Positions 46,826 to 56,016 of a DNA stretch of 64,000 nt are shown here, one piece after another; position 1 is the first letter of the stretch; the number at the start of each line of letters is the position of its first letter. This DNA is from Luminiphilus syltensis NOR5-1B (GTDB lineage Bacteria > Pseudomonadota > Gammaproteobacteria > Pseudomonadales > Halieaceae), in NCBI RefSeq assembly GCF_000158175.1, contig NZ_DS999411.1:1912929-1976928 (forward strand), written 5' to 3'. The position numbers and the translations under genes were made by a program. The notes beneath the pieces are model-generated. The model was not told the DNA's origin and searched no databases. It saw only the letters and a program-made list of their open reading frames with translations.

Positions 46826-47697
46826 TCGGTGGACTCCGCATAGCCTGGCTTGAGACGGGTGGCTTTAAGGCTGTCCTTGATTCGTGCGAGATGCGGCAAA
46901 AAGCGCTCGCCACGACGCAGTGTGACTCCCGTCGCCAGGACGTCTATGACCGCCAGCTGAACCAGTCGTGATGTCATCGGCAGATACTCTTCCGTATTTT
47001 CGCCAATGGTGAGCGTGATGGCGCAATCACTTTCCTGCGCCAGCGGTGACTGCGGAGCGGTGAGCGATACCACCGTCGCTTCGGTCTGTCGCGCCAGCTC
47101 CGCGACCTCGACCAGCGCACGGGTTCGCCCCGTATGCGAGATGATGAAGAAGACGTCTCCCACGCTACCCGCCGCAGCCAGCATTCTCTGCATCAGAGGG
47201 TCCTGATGATTGGTCACGGGTACGTTGAAACGAAAAAACTTGTGCTCGGCGTCCTTGGTGACGGCCGCGGAGGTGCCCAGACCAAAAAAATGAATGCGCC
47301 TGGCCTGAGCGAGAAAATCCACAGCCCGTGCGATATCACCGGTTGGTAGCTGTTCCTTTGCGGCGACCAGCGCACTGATGGCGTTGTCAAATAGCTTCCC
47401 GGGGTAGGTATCGATGTCATCACTAAACTCGACAGCGCGACTGATGTAGCGGACTCCTGAGACCATTGATGTTGCCAGTCGCAGTTTGAAATCCGGAAAG
47501 CCGCTGGCACCAAACCGCTTGCAGAATCTATTGACGCTGGGTTCACTGACGCCGGCCCGGCTCGCCAGTGAAGCGATACTCATCCGGGTGGCAGCGTCGG
47601 GGTCGGACAGAATCGCTTGGGCAACCTTGACTTCGGACTTGTTCAGGCCCGGCAGGGACTGATTGATGTCTTCGAGCAGATTGATGTCATATGCCAT
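46822..47697 (-). CDS. hexR: HexR-type transcriptional regulator (RpiR family, SIS domain)
   Basis: ATG 47695-47697 gives 291 residues; the frame is open for 138 bases upstream but the family starts at MAYDINLLEDI. N-terminal helix-turn-helix of the RpiR type (MSIASLASRAGVSEPSVNRFC KRFG region, residues 35-65) and a C-terminal SIS sugar-phosphate domain (IHFFGLGTSAAVTKDAEHKF, ISHTGRTRALVEVAELA). HexR controls the Entner-Doudoroff and gap genes and is relieved by KDPG. Divergent from gap, upstream of ppc, and the ED operon lies a few kb away, which all fit. A HexR-type operator is visible upstream of edd. Confidence 0.93.
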   Translation of the reverse strand: MAYDINLLEDINQSLPGLNKSEVKVAQAILSDPDAATRMSIASLASRAGVSEPSVNRFCKRFGASGFPDFKLRLATSMVSGVRYISRAVEFSDDIDTYPGKLFDNAISALVAAKEQLPTGDIARAVDFLAQARRIHFFGLGTSAAVTKDAEHKFFRFNVPVTNHQDPLMQRMLAAAGSVGDVFFIISHTGRTRALVEVAELARQTEATVVSLTAPQSPLAQESDCAITLTIGENTEEYLPMTSRLVQLAVIDVLATGVTLRRGERFLPHLARIKDSLKATRLKPGYAESTE

Positions 47698-47731
47698 AGA
47701 TGATTGTCCGTCACTGTTTTTAGGATTTTTC

Positions 47732-47746
47732 TGTAAAAATACTACG
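47732..47746. promoter_or_regulatory. Degenerate HexR-type site upstream of hexR
   Basis: TGTAAAAATACTACG fits the TGTARTTWWATTACA pattern at 11 of 15 positions. It lies about 35 bases upstream of the hexR start. Weak; could allow autoregulation. Confidence 0.35.
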
Positions 47747-47788
47747 CGAATCGGTGACTTACCGTCTTTAACGCCGATTGTTTGCCAA

Positions 47789-47813
47789 TTTACCACGAAG
47801 AATACGTAATAAA
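47789..47813. promoter_or_regulatory. Palindrome TTTACCACG-N7-CGTAATAAA upstream of gap
   Basis: The arms pair at 7 of 9 positions with a seven-base spacer, and the same motif with the same spacer occurs 13 bases upstream of edd (54610-54632), there perfect. The copy here ends 12 bases before a perfect -35 box of the gap promoter, a position typical of an activator site. A further half site, GGTAATAAA, lies at 47858-47866. Confidence 0.55.
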
Positions 47814-47825
47814 AACAACATAATA

Positions 47826-47854
47826 TTGACAGCATCGGGGTGTATGGTCACTAT
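47826..47854 (+). promoter_or_regulatory. Sigma-70 promoter of gap
   Basis: TTGACA (47826-47831) is a perfect -35; CACTAT (47849-47854) at 17 bases spacing is a weak -10. Such a weak -10 usually depends on an activator, consistent with the palindrome just upstream. It lies about 75 bases before the gap ATG. Confidence 0.55.
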
Positions 47855-47929
47855 CGTGGTAATAAAACGTTTAAAGCGCTGATGCTCAATGAGCGCCGGT
47901 GTTATTGGGAAGCAGAGAAGGGAGTTTTC

Positions 47930-48934
47930 ATGATCAGGGTTGCCATCAACGGTTTTGGTCGTATCGGCCGTAACGTGCTCAGGGCGAGATTTGAGCGGCC
48001 CGAGATGGCGGCGGCTATTAAGGTCGTCGCCATCAATGATTTGGGACCGCCCGAGATGAATGCCCACCTGCTTCAGTTCGATACGACGCACGGGCGCTTC
48101 CATCATGAGGTGTCATACAGCGATAACCAGATTCACATCGACGATGAGGACATTGTGGTCTTTGCTGAGCGTGATCCCGCAAAGCTACCCTGGGGCGATC
48201 TGGGGATCGATGTCGTATTTGAGTGCACGGGACATTTCAATTCGCGTTCTGCGGCAGTCGCGCACCTGGAAGCCGGTGCCCAAAAAGTATTGTTGTCTGC
48301 GCCGGGCAAAGACGTTGATGCGACGGTGGTTTATGGCATCAATCATGACGCGCTGACGGGCAGCGAACAGATTGTCTCCAATGCCTCCTGCACCACTAAT
48401 TGCCTGGCTCCGTTGGTCAAGCCACTGCACGATGCCGTGGGTCTGGAGACGGGATTGATGACGACGATTCATGCCTACACCAACGACCAGAATCTGATTG
48501 ATGTGTATCACGCGGATCCCTATCGCGCCCGCTCGGCAACAAGCAGCATAATTCCCACCAAAACCGGCGCAGCGGCCGCTATCGCGTTGGTACTTCCTGA
48601 ACTGGCGGGGCGACTCGATGGTATGGCGGTTCGAGTTCCGACCATTAACGTGTCACTGGTCGATCTCACGTTCAGTGCGTCTCGGGAAACATCACTTGAA
48701 GAAATTAACGCCATTATGAAAGCAGCGGCCGATGAAGATGGGCACGGCGTGCTGAAGTACAACGCGCAGCCGCTGGTCTCTGTGGACTTCAATCACAACC
48801 CGGCTTCGAGTAATTTTGATGCCAATCACACCCGCGTTAATGGCCGATTGGTCAAGGTATTGGCCTGGTACGACAACGAGTGGGGCTTTTCAAACCGAAT
48901 GCTGGACACCGCGCTGGTATTGGTGGGCCAATAA
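47930..48934 (+). CDS. gap: Glyceraldehyde-3-phosphate dehydrogenase
   Basis: ATG 47930 behind a GGGAG site gives 334 residues. NAD-binding motif [14 protein letters not shown], active-site Cys in [49 protein letters not shown] and C-terminal [19 protein letters not shown]. The sequence is of the Gap type that occurs with Entner-Doudoroff genes in pseudomonads rather than erythrose-4-phosphate dehydrogenase, to which it also has some resemblance. Divergent from hexR. Confidence 0.95.
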   Translation: MIRVAINGFGRIGRNVLRARFERPEMAAAIKVVAINDLGPPEMNAHLLQFDTTHGRFHHEVSYSDNQIHIDDEDIVVFAERDPAKLPWGDLGIDVVFECTGHFNSRSAAVAHLEAGAQKVLLSAPGKDVDATVVYGINHDALTGSEQIVSNASCTTNCLAPLVKPLHDAVGLETGLMTTIHAYTNDQNLIDVYHADPYRARSATSSIIPTKTGAAAAIALVLPELAGRLDGMAVRVPTINVSLVDLTFSASRETSLEEINAIMKAAADEDGHGVLKYNAQPLVSVDFNHNPASSNFDANHTRVNGRLVKVLAWYDNEWGFSNRMLDTALVLVGQ

Positions 48935-48938
48935 TTGG

Positions 48939-48959
48939 AGGGCTCTGACAGATAGCCCT
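48939..48959. terminator. Small hairpin between convergent gap and pgl
   Basis: AGGGCT and AGCCCT form a 6-bp stem with a nine-base loop in the 57-base gap. No T tract follows. Low-confidence terminator for the convergent transcripts. Confidence 0.35.
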
Positions 48960-48991
48960 GGTTGATCCCCGGGGCAGCAGCAAAATCGCAA

Positions 48992-49681
48992 TCAGTTTTT
49001 TGGCGCCCAGTAGATTGAAAAGGGCGTTGGGCCAGCCACGAAATTAACCACGGGCGCGGCGAGCGGGTCGTTATCGATCACAGCCTGCTCGAGTATCTGG
49101 CGTTTATCACTACCGGCGATATGTATAAACCCATGGCGAGTATTCTGGATACGCGCTTTGGACAGGCTTATCCGCGCGTGGGGCGCGGTTTTCGGGTGAA
49201 CCATCAGTGCGGGAGCCGCCGTGCTGACGCCTTCGTTCAATTCGTCGGCACAGGGGAAGAGCGACGCCGTATGACCATCATTACCCATACCTAATATGAC
49301 GATATCGAAGGCAGGGCATTCGCCCATTACGGAGTTCACGCGGTCGAGATTTTTTACCGGGTCGGGAAAGTCGGCGCTGAGCGAGAAAAAGTTGGCCTCT
49401 TTGGCGGCGCCCGCGAGTAGCTCGCGCCGGACCATCGCCTCGTTGCTGTCTTTGTGATCCAGGGCCACCCAGCGCTCATCGGCGAGCATTATCGAGATCG
49501 ATGACCAGGGCAAAGGCAGCGCCGACAATTCATGAAAAAAACCGATGGGCGTGCTGCCGCCAGACACGACCAGGCGGGCGATGCCATTGGCACTTACCGC
49601 ATCAGTAAGAATGTTGGCGACCTGCTCGGCCAGCGCCGAATCGAGCTCTGCCGTGGTTTCGAAGTGGTGCCACTCAGACAT
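48992..49681 (-). CDS. pgl: 6-phosphogluconolactonase
   Basis: 229 residues of the NagB/DevB fold: LVVSGGSTPIGFFHELS, IMLADERWVALDHKDSNEAMVR, FDIVILGMGNDGHTASLFP and HARISLSKARI are the typical stretches. Hydrolyses 6-phosphogluconolactone produced by Zwf, the previous gene of the operon, which it overlaps by 8 bases. Last gene of edd-glk-eda-zwf-pgl. Confidence 0.95.
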   Translation of the reverse strand: MSEWHHFETTAELDSALAEQVANILTDAVSANGIARLVVSGGSTPIGFFHELSALPLPWSSISIMLADERWVALDHKDSNEAMVRRELLAGAAKEANFFSLSADFPDPVKNLDRVNSVMGECPAFDIVILGMGNDGHTASLFPCADELNEGVSTAAPALMVHPKTAPHARISLSKARIQNTRHGFIHIAGSDKRQILEQAVIDNDPLAAPVVNFVAGPTPFSIYWAPKN

Positions 49682-51122
49682 GCCAGCTTCTACCGTCTTT
49701 TTCGATCAGAATTTCTGCTTTAGCGGGACCCCAGGAGCCGGCGTGATAGGACTTGGCATCAACACTCTGCGCTTCGCTTGCCTTAATCAGGCCGTCAACC
49801 CAGCGCCAGGATTCCTCGATCTCTTCACGACCGACAAACAGCGACTGATCGCCATTGATGGCATCAAGAAACAGGCGTTCGTAGGCGTCGGGAATACGTT
49901 CCGACTCGTCGCCATCGCGAAAATCAAAGTTGAGCGTGTGGGTTTGCAGTGCCAGTTTGTCTTTGAGGCTCTGCCGTTTCGAGACCATGGCCATCTCAAT
50001 GCCCTCGTCAGGCTGCAGACGGATGATTAATGCATTCGGAAAATTCCGCCCTCTGCCAAAAATATTATGGGGTAGTTCTTTGTAGTGAATAATGATCTCG
50101 GTGACCTTTTCGGCCATGCGTTTGCCGGTGCGCAGGTAGAAGGGCACCCCAGCCCATCGCCAGTTATCAATATGGGCCTTGATGGCGACGAAAGTTTCGG
50201 TGTTCGATGTGCTGGCCTTGCAGCCGGGCTCCTCCAGATAGCCGGGCACTGCATTGCCAACACTCCAACCCCGGCTGTATTGGCCCCGGACCAGGTGTTC
50301 GTCTACCGTGCTGGCGTCTATGGTGCGTAGCGCTTTCACGATTTTCACTTTCTCATCACGAATACTCTCGGCATCCAGTGAGTTGGGTGGCTCCATGGCG
50401 ACCAGGCAGAGGAGTTGCATCAGGTGGTTCTGTACCATGTCGCGCATCTGTCCGACGTTGTCGTAATAAGACCAGCGACCTTCGATACCCACCGTTTCAG
50501 CGACGGTTATTTGCACGTGATCGATGCAGGAATGGTCCCACTGGGAGTTGATGAAGCGGTTGGCAAAGCGCAGCACCAGCAGGTTTTGTACGGTCTCTTT
50601 GCCGAGGTAATGATCGATTCGATAGATTGATGACTCATCGAAGTGCTTGGCCAGGGTGTTATTGACGTGTCGGGATGTCTCCAGGGATTCGCCAATCGGC
50701 TTCTCCAGAACGATTCGACAGTCTCCGGTCAGGCAATTGGCCTCATCGAGGTTTGAACAAATTGGCGCAAACAGGCTGGGGGGCGTGGCCAGATAAAACA
50801 GGCTGATCCGTGCGTCATCGAGCCAGTCTTTCAGTGCCGAGTACTGATCGATAACACTGAAATCCGCGGCAATATAAGCGAAGTGTTCGCTGTAGCGCTG
50901 CCACTCATCATCGTCGGGGGCGTACTCGCCCATGCGGGAGGTGAACCGCTCCCGCAGCACCTCAAGAAAAGCCTCTTTACTCACTTCGTCGCGGGCAATG
51001 GCGGCAATACGAAGGTCTTCCGGCAGTAGCCCCGCCTTTAACAGTTGGAACAGGGCGGGAAACAGCTTGCGCGCCGAGAGATCGCCGGAGGCGCCAAATA
51101 TAACGAGGTCGACAGGTTGCAT
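49674..51122 (-). CDS. zwf: Glucose-6-phosphate 1-dehydrogenase
   Basis: ATG 51120-51122 gives 482 residues; a longer reading frame extends upstream into eda but is not family-like. NADP-binding VIFGASGDLSARKLFPALF, the substrate-binding RIDHYLGKETVQNLLVLRF with catalytic Lys/His, and FYLRTGKRMAEKVTEIIIHY. First enzyme of the route glucose-6-phosphate to 6-phosphogluconate. It lies 11 bases after eda and overlaps pgl. Confidence 0.96.
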   Translation of the reverse strand: MQPVDLVIFGASGDLSARKLFPALFQLLKAGLLPEDLRIAAIARDEVSKEAFLEVLRERFTSRMGEYAPDDDEWQRYSEHFAYIAADFSVIDQYSALKDWLDDARISLFYLATPPSLFAPICSNLDEANCLTGDCRIVLEKPIGESLETSRHVNNTLAKHFDESSIYRIDHYLGKETVQNLLVLRFANRFINSQWDHSCIDHVQITVAETVGIEGRWSYYDNVGQMRDMVQNHLMQLLCLVAMEPPNSLDAESIRDEKVKIVKALRTIDASTVDEHLVRGQYSRGWSVGNAVPGYLEEPGCKASTSNTETFVAIKAHIDNWRWAGVPFYLRTGKRMAEKVTEIIIHYKELPHNIFGRGRNFPNALIIRLQPDEGIEMAMVSKRQSLKDKLALQTHTLNFDFRDGDESERIPDAYERLFLDAINGDQSLFVGREEIEESWRWVDGLIKASEAQSVDAKSYHAGSWGPAKAEILIEKDGRSWHV

Positions 51123-51133
51123 AACAAAAATCC

Positions 51134-51793
51134 TCAGACGATTTGCTGACTTGTTATAGCATTGGCTGTGATGACTGCTTCGCCAGCCAGCTTGGAGACC
51201 TCGGCCCACTGACCCGCTCTGACGGCGCTACTTGGGAGCACCCAGGAGCCGCCCACCGCTGCAACATTATCGAGGGCGAGGTATTCAGAGAGATTACTCA
51301 GGCCGATCCCGCCGGTAGGCAGGAAAAGCGTGTCGGCGAAAGGCCCCTGAAATGACTTGATTGCGGCAGCGCCTCCCGAAGATTCGGCAGGAAAAAACTT
51401 GATGACGGGAAAACCCGCGTCTCGCGCAGCCATGACCTCGCTGGCCGTCACTGCACCGGGGAGCAGGGGCACGCCACTTTCTCTGCTGGCTTTGAATAGT
51501 GCGGCCGAGGAACCCGGTGAAACGATAAAGCGCGCACCGGCCTCGCAGGCGGCAGTGAACTGCTCACGATTACACACCGTACCCGCACCGACGTCAGCGT
51601 CAGGAAGGGCTGCGCTGATCGCTTTAATCGCATCGAGCGCGCAGTCAGTACGCAAGGTGATTTCAAGTGTCGTCAGCCCGCCGGCCACCAGCGCTTCGGC
51701 CATGGGTACGGCGTGATCGAGGTGTTCAATCACCATTACGGGCACAACGGGTGCACGAGAGACGAATTCATAGTCAGACAGCGGTAGGGGCAT
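51134..51793 (-). CDS. eda: KDPG aldolase (2-dehydro-3-deoxy-phosphogluconate aldolase)
   Basis: From ATG 51791-51793, 219 residues; a TTG at 51805 overlapping the glk stop (TTGA) would add four. Class I aldolase with Schiff-base Lys in GFPVIKFFPAESSGGAAAIKS, ALVAGGLTTLEITLRTDCAL, GAGTVCNREQFTAACEAGA and FLPTGGIGLSNLSEYL. Cleaves KDPG to pyruvate and glyceraldehyde-3-phosphate. KDPG is also the HexR effector. Confidence 0.95.
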   Translation of the reverse strand: MPLPLSDYEFVSRAPVVPVMVIEHLDHAVPMAEALVAGGLTTLEITLRTDCALDAIKAISAALPDADVGAGTVCNREQFTAACEAGARFIVSPGSSAALFKASRESGVPLLPGAVTASEVMAARDAGFPVIKFFPAESSGGAAAIKSFQGPFADTLFLPTGGIGLSNLSEYLALDNVAAVGGSWVLPSSAVRAGQWAEVSKLAGEAVITANAITSQQIV

Positions 51794-51801
51794 AGGTAAA
51801 C

Positions 51802-52779
51802 TCAATCGGTAAGTGACAGCGCTGCACCCAGCAGGCCGATATTGGGGCGAGTGATTAAAAAAGTGGGAATTGTGGACAGGTAGTCTGCGAGGCGACCCTT
51901 CATGAGAAAGCGTGCCCTGAATTCACTCTGACGCAGCAGGTCGACGTATCGCGGCGCAATTCCACCGGCGATAAAAACGCCACCCAGCGCGCCAAACGAC
52001 AGGGCGAAGTTTCCGGCACTGGAGCCGAGCAGGGTGAAAAACGTCCGCAGGGTTTGAGCACAGATGGGATCGCTGTTTTGCTGCGCGGCGCTGCCAATGT
52101 TCCCTGCGCTGGTCTTCTGGGCGGCGACGCCATGGATGTCGCACAGCGCCCGGTACAGGTTGACGATACCATCGCCACACAGCAGTCGCTCTATGGATAC
52201 TCGGCCAAACTGCGCCCGCAATCGTTTGAAGATTTCAATTTCGACATCGGTGACCGGAGCGAAATCGACATGCCCCCCCTCGCCGTGAACCACGCTTGGG
52301 CGTCCATCGAGGCCGGGCACCAATGCGGCTACCCCCAGGCCGGTACCGGGCCCCAGTGCGACTTGTGTTGCGCCGGGTTGTTGATGCCCTTCACCGATCT
52401 GTTCGAGATCCTCAGCGGAGAGTGCGGGTAGTGCGCGGGCGACTGCGGCAAAGTCATTAATGACGCGAACCCGCGGCGCGCCGGTGCACGCTTCCACCAT
52501 GCCGATGCTGAAGCGCCAGGGGCTGTTGGTAAAGCTGATGGTGTCCCCATGGGGCGGGCCTGCAACGGCGAGACACACTGAGGCGGGTGGTCCCTCGACA
52601 TGGTCTAATCGTTCCGCATCGGCCATAAGTTGGTGCAGGACGCCTGTGAAGGTCGGGAAGTCAGCGACGCGGTAGCTGGCAATGTCGGTGGCTTGGTTGG
52701 GATCGTCGAAAAAAAGTCCGAAGCGTGCGTTGGTGCCGCCGATATCGCCGACCAGATGCCATTGGGTGGCCTCACTCAT
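51802..52779 (-). CDS. glk: Glucokinase
   Basis: 325 residues of the Glk (bacterial ROK-distant, E. coli-type) family: LVGDIGGTNARFGLFFDDP (phosphate-1), SVCLAVAGPPHGDTISFTNSPW, FAAVARALPALSAED, and GGVFIAGGIAPRYVDLLRQ. Phosphorylates glucose to glucose-6-phosphate, feeding zwf. Lies 15 bases after edd and 4-9 bases from eda, inside the operon. Confidence 0.95.
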   Translation of the reverse strand: MSEATQWHLVGDIGGTNARFGLFFDDPNQATDIASYRVADFPTFTGVLHQLMADAERLDHVEGPPASVCLAVAGPPHGDTISFTNSPWRFSIGMVEACTGAPRVRVINDFAAVARALPALSAEDLEQIGEGHQQPGATQVALGPGTGLGVAALVPGLDGRPSVVHGEGGHVDFAPVTDVEIEIFKRLRAQFGRVSIERLLCGDGIVNLYRALCDIHGVAAQKTSAGNIGSAAQQNSDPICAQTLRTFFTLLGSSAGNFALSFGALGGVFIAGGIAPRYVDLLRQSEFRARFLMKGRLADYLSTIPTFLITRPNIGLLGAALSLTD

Positions 52780-52794
52780 CGTCAGTCACTCCGG

Positions 52795-54597
52795 TCAGAA
52801 TAAAAAGGATGCGCCGCTCTCCGCATCACTGACCTGGGCGCGACTGTTTCCGAACAAATGCCTACCCACGGTACGTGATTGCTCCGGCTGGCCCGCGGCC
52901 ACTCTTGCGCTCAGATTCGCGTCATCAACTTCCAAAGTCAAATCGCCCGTGTGGGCGTCGAGGGTAATGATGTCGCCGTTGTGGACTTTGCCAATCGGCC
53001 CATCGCTTACCGCTTCGGGCGTAAGGTGAATTGCAGCGGGTACCTTGCCCGAGGCACCACTCATACGCCCGTCGGTGACCAGCGCCACCTGAAATCCGCG
53101 ATCCTGAAGTACGCCGAGCATTGGCGTCAGTTTATGCAGCTCGGGCATGCCGTTCGCCGCGGGCCCCTGAAAGCGAACCACGACCACGCAGTCGCGATCC
53201 AACTCGCCCGCCTCGAACAGTGCCTTGAGGTCGTTTTGGTCGTCGATCACAACAGCGGGTGCGCGGACGCGCCAATGTTCCGGGTTCACCGCGGAAATCT
53301 TAATCACACTGCGGCCCAGGTTGCCTTCGAGCAGGCGCACCCCGCCCTCAGGGGCGAAGGGGTTGTCGATGTCCGAGATGATGTTGGCGTCAAGGCTTTT
53401 GGTAATACCTTTGTTCCATTCGATCTGCGCCGAATCCAGACCCGGCTCCGCGACAAAGTCGGCGAAATGTTCGCCCAGGCAGGTTTTTGCATCGGGGTGC
53501 ATGAGTCCGGCATTGAGCAGGGTTGTGAAGAGAAGCGGTGTGCCCCCTGCCGCATGGAAGTGATTGACGTCGGCGTTGCCATTGGGATAGATGCGCGCCA
53601 GCAACGGTGTCACCCTGGACACGGCGTCAAAGTCCGACCAGTTCATTCGGTAGCCCGCGGCCCTGGCGATCGCAATCAGGTGTATGCAGTGGTTGGTTGA
53701 CCCGCCCGAGGCGAGGAGCGCGACCAGCGCATTCACCAGGGCGCGCGCATCAACGATATGTGCCATTGGACGATAATCCCGACCCAGGGCTGTAATGCGT
53801 GTCACCTGCTGTGCAGCGAACTCGGTCAGTTTGTCGCGAAGTTCGGTGCCCGGATTGACGAAAGAGCTTCCGGGCAGTTGCAGGCCCATCGCCTCGACCA
53901 TCATTTGATTGGTGTTTGCGGTACCGTAAAAAGTACAGGTGCCGGGAGAGTGATAAGACGCACTTTCTGCCTCCAGCAACTCGTCGCGGCCAATTTTCCC
54001 CTCGGCGAATAATTGACGAATCCGGGCTTTCTCCTTGTTCGGAAGGCCGCTGGGCATGGGGCCCGCTGGAATCATCATTACGGGCAGATGCCCGAACTGC
54101 AGTGCACCGATGAGCAGGCCGGGAACAATTTTGTCACAAATGCCCAGCATGACGACCGCGTCGAACATCTGGTGGGACAGCGATACCGCCGTCGCCTGGG
54201 CAATCACATCGCGACTGAACAGGCTCAATTCCATACCGTCCTGGCCCTGGGTAACACCGTCGCACATGGCCGGTACGCCGCCCGCGACCTGCGCTGTTGA
54301 GCCCACCTGTTTTACTGCAGCTTTGATCAGGTCGGGGTAGGGGGCGTAGGGCTGGTGGGCGGACAGCATGTCGTTATAGGCGGTCACAATGCCCACATTG
54401 GCCGCTTCCATCATTTTGATGGTGGCCTTGTCATCGCTGCTGCAGGCGGCGAACCCGTGGGCAAGGTTGCCGCAGCTGAGCTGTTTCCTGTCCACGGGAT
54501 TGGCGCCCATCTGGTCAATCATCCCCAGATAATCGTCACGCAGATCGCTGCTGCGGCGTTCAATGTCTCGTGTTACGGCTTCGATAGTGGGATGCAT
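52795..54597 (-). CDS. edd: 6-phosphogluconate dehydratase
   Basis: 600 residues of the IlvD/Edd family: SAHQPYAPYPDLIKAA, VPAMCDGVTQGQDGMELSLFSRDVI, ICDKIVPGLLIGALQFGHLP, CTFYGTANTNQMMVEAMGLQLPG and TDGRMSGASGKVPAAIHLTPE. The cysteines of the iron-sulfur cluster (in MCDGVTQG, GICDK and GTCTFYG) are all present. First committed enzyme of the Entner-Doudoroff path, first gene of its operon. A HexR site and a -10 box lie upstream. Confidence 0.96.
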   Translation of the reverse strand: MHPTIEAVTRDIERRSSDLRDDYLGMIDQMGANPVDRKQLSCGNLAHGFAACSSDDKATIKMMEAANVGIVTAYNDMLSAHQPYAPYPDLIKAAVKQVGSTAQVAGGVPAMCDGVTQGQDGMELSLFSRDVIAQATAVSLSHQMFDAVVMLGICDKIVPGLLIGALQFGHLPVMMIPAGPMPSGLPNKEKARIRQLFAEGKIGRDELLEAESASYHSPGTCTFYGTANTNQMMVEAMGLQLPGSSFVNPGTELRDKLTEFAAQQVTRITALGRDYRPMAHIVDARALVNALVALLASGGSTNHCIHLIAIARAAGYRMNWSDFDAVSRVTPLLARIYPNGNADVNHFHAAGGTPLLFTTLLNAGLMHPDAKTCLGEHFADFVAEPGLDSAQIEWNKGITKSLDANIISDIDNPFAPEGGVRLLEGNLGRSVIKISAVNPEHWRVRAPAVVIDDQNDLKALFEAGELDRDCVVVVRFQGPAANGMPELHKLTPMLGVLQDRGFQVALVTDGRMSGASGKVPAAIHLTPEAVSDGPIGKVHNGDIITLDAHTGDLTLEVDDANLSARVAAGQPEQSRTVGRHLFGNSRAQVSDAESGASFLF

Positions 54598-54609
54598 GAT
54601 GTGGCCCCG

Positions 54610-54632
54610 TTATTACGATTTATTCGTAATAA
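54610..54632. promoter_or_regulatory. Perfect palindrome TTATTACGA-N5-TCGTAATAA upstream of edd
   Basis: Nine-base arms with a five-base spacer pair perfectly; it starts 13 bases upstream of the edd ATG. The same motif (as 8-base arms with N7 spacer) is at the gap promoter (47789-47813). Downstream of the likely transcription start, so it would act as a repressor site at edd. Confidence 0.6.
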
Positions 54633-54673
54633 AAGCATAAAATAAGTGAGTTAGACAGTGCTTTGCCAATATA

Positions 54674-54693
54674 TGTAGTTTTATTACATTATA
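54674..54693 (-). promoter_or_regulatory. edd promoter -10 with overlapping HexR-type operator
   Basis: On the minus strand TATAAT occupies 54693-54688 and the 15-bp TGTAATAAAACTACA runs from 54688 to 54674. Read on the plus strand it is TGTAGTTTTATTACA, an exact match to the TGTARTTWWATTACA pattern described for HexR. It covers roughly -7 to +8, where bound HexR would block initiation. The -35 is poorly conserved. Confidence 0.8.
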
Positions 54694-54822
54694 TGCAGAC
54701 GTCGAATACTTTAAGTACTGTCCATTGGCATCTTGTCGTCAGCGTTTGGTGATCTGTGCCCCGTGGTAGACTCTCTCTGCAATCATATTCCCCCATAACA
54801 ACGCGAGGCGAAAGGGACGGCA

Positions 54823-56016
54823 ATGATCATCAAACCTCGAGTACGCGGTTTTCTCTGCACCACGACCCACCCTGTGGGCTGTGCTGAAAATGTGCGCCGG
54901 CAAATCGAATACGTTCAGTCCAAAGGGACCATTGCGGGTGGTCCAAAGCGGGTTCTGGTGCTCGGTGCGTCGACGGGTTACGGCCTGGCGTCGCGTATTA
55001 CCGCCGCCTTCGGCTGTAAGGCCAGTACCGTGGGTGTATTTTTTGAAAAAGAAGGCACTGAAAAGAAGCCTGGCACGGCAGGTTGGTATAACTCGGCGGC
55101 CTTTCACGCCGCCGCTGGTCAGGCGGGCCTTTATGCGAAAAGCATTAACGGTGATGCCTTTAGTCGTGAGGTCAAAGCGCAGGTGATCGATCTTATCAAG
55201 CGCGATCTCGAGCAGGTAGATCTGGTGGTTTATAGCCTCGCGGCGCCTCGACGAACACATCCCGATACCGGTGAAGTATTCACCTCGACCCTTAAGCCGA
55301 TCGGTTCCGCCACTACCCAAAAAGGCGTGAATACCGATAAGGGGACGATACAGGAGTATCACCTTGAGCCCGCCAGTAAGGAAGAGATCGACAACACCGT
55401 TGCGGTAATGGGTGGGGAAGACTGGCAGATGTGGATTGACGCGCTGGACGAGGCGGGGGTTCTGGCCGATGGCGCCAGGACCACCGCCTATACCTATATT
55501 GGTGAGAAGATCACCTGGGACATTTATTGGCACGGCACTATCGGTGCGGCGAAGCAGGATCTCGACAAGCGTGTGATAGACATTCGCGAGCGGCTGGCAG
55601 CACGGGGTGGTGATGCGCGGGTCTCGGTGCTGAAGGCCGTGGTGACCCAGGCCAGTGCCGCGATACCGGCGATGCCCATTTACCTGGCTATTCTGTTTAA
55701 GGTGATGAAAGCCCGAGGCATTCATGAGGGATGTATCGAGCAGGTCGATCGGCTATTCCGTGATTCGCTTTACGGCGACGCTTCGGGTCCTGATGCTGAG
55801 GGCCGACTGCGGGCCGATGATCTTGAGCTGGATCCGGCGGTGCAGGCTGAAGTGGGGGGCCTGTGGTCGCAGATTGACAGCGACAATCTCCATGAGCTCT
55901 CCGATTTTGAGGGCTACCGACAGGAGTTTCTTCAGCTGTTCGGGTTCGAGGTCGATGGCGTGGATTACGAGGCTGATGTGGACCCCGTGGTCCCAATCCC
56001 GAAACTGGTTTCCTGA
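54823..56016 (+). CDS. fabV: Enoyl-ACP reductase FabV
   Basis: Trans-2-enoyl-ACP/CoA reductase of the FabV/TER type. 397 residues, typical length, starting [23 protein letters not shown]-binding [33 protein letters not shown], and the catalytic Tyr-(8)-Lys of FabV, in [14 protein letters not shown] preceded by [12 protein letters not shown]. FabV enzymes confer natural triclosan resistance. Divergent from edd; the next gene starts directly on its stop codon. Confidence 0.96.
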   Translation: MIIKPRVRGFLCTTTHPVGCAENVRRQIEYVQSKGTIAGGPKRVLVLGASTGYGLASRITAAFGCKASTVGVFFEKEGTEKKPGTAGWYNSAAFHAAAGQAGLYAKSINGDAFSREVKAQVIDLIKRDLEQVDLVVYSLAAPRRTHPDTGEVFTSTLKPIGSATTQKGVNTDKGTIQEYHLEPASKEEIDNTVAVMGGEDWQMWIDALDEAGVLADGARTTAYTYIGEKITWDIYWHGTIGAAKQDLDKRVIDIRERLAARGGDARVSVLKAVVTQASAAIPAMPIYLAILFKVMKARGIHEGCIEQVDRLFRDSLYGDASGPDAEGRLRADDLELDPAVQAEVGGLWSQIDSDNLHELSDFEGYRQEFLQLFGFEVDGVDYEADVDPVVPIPKLVS

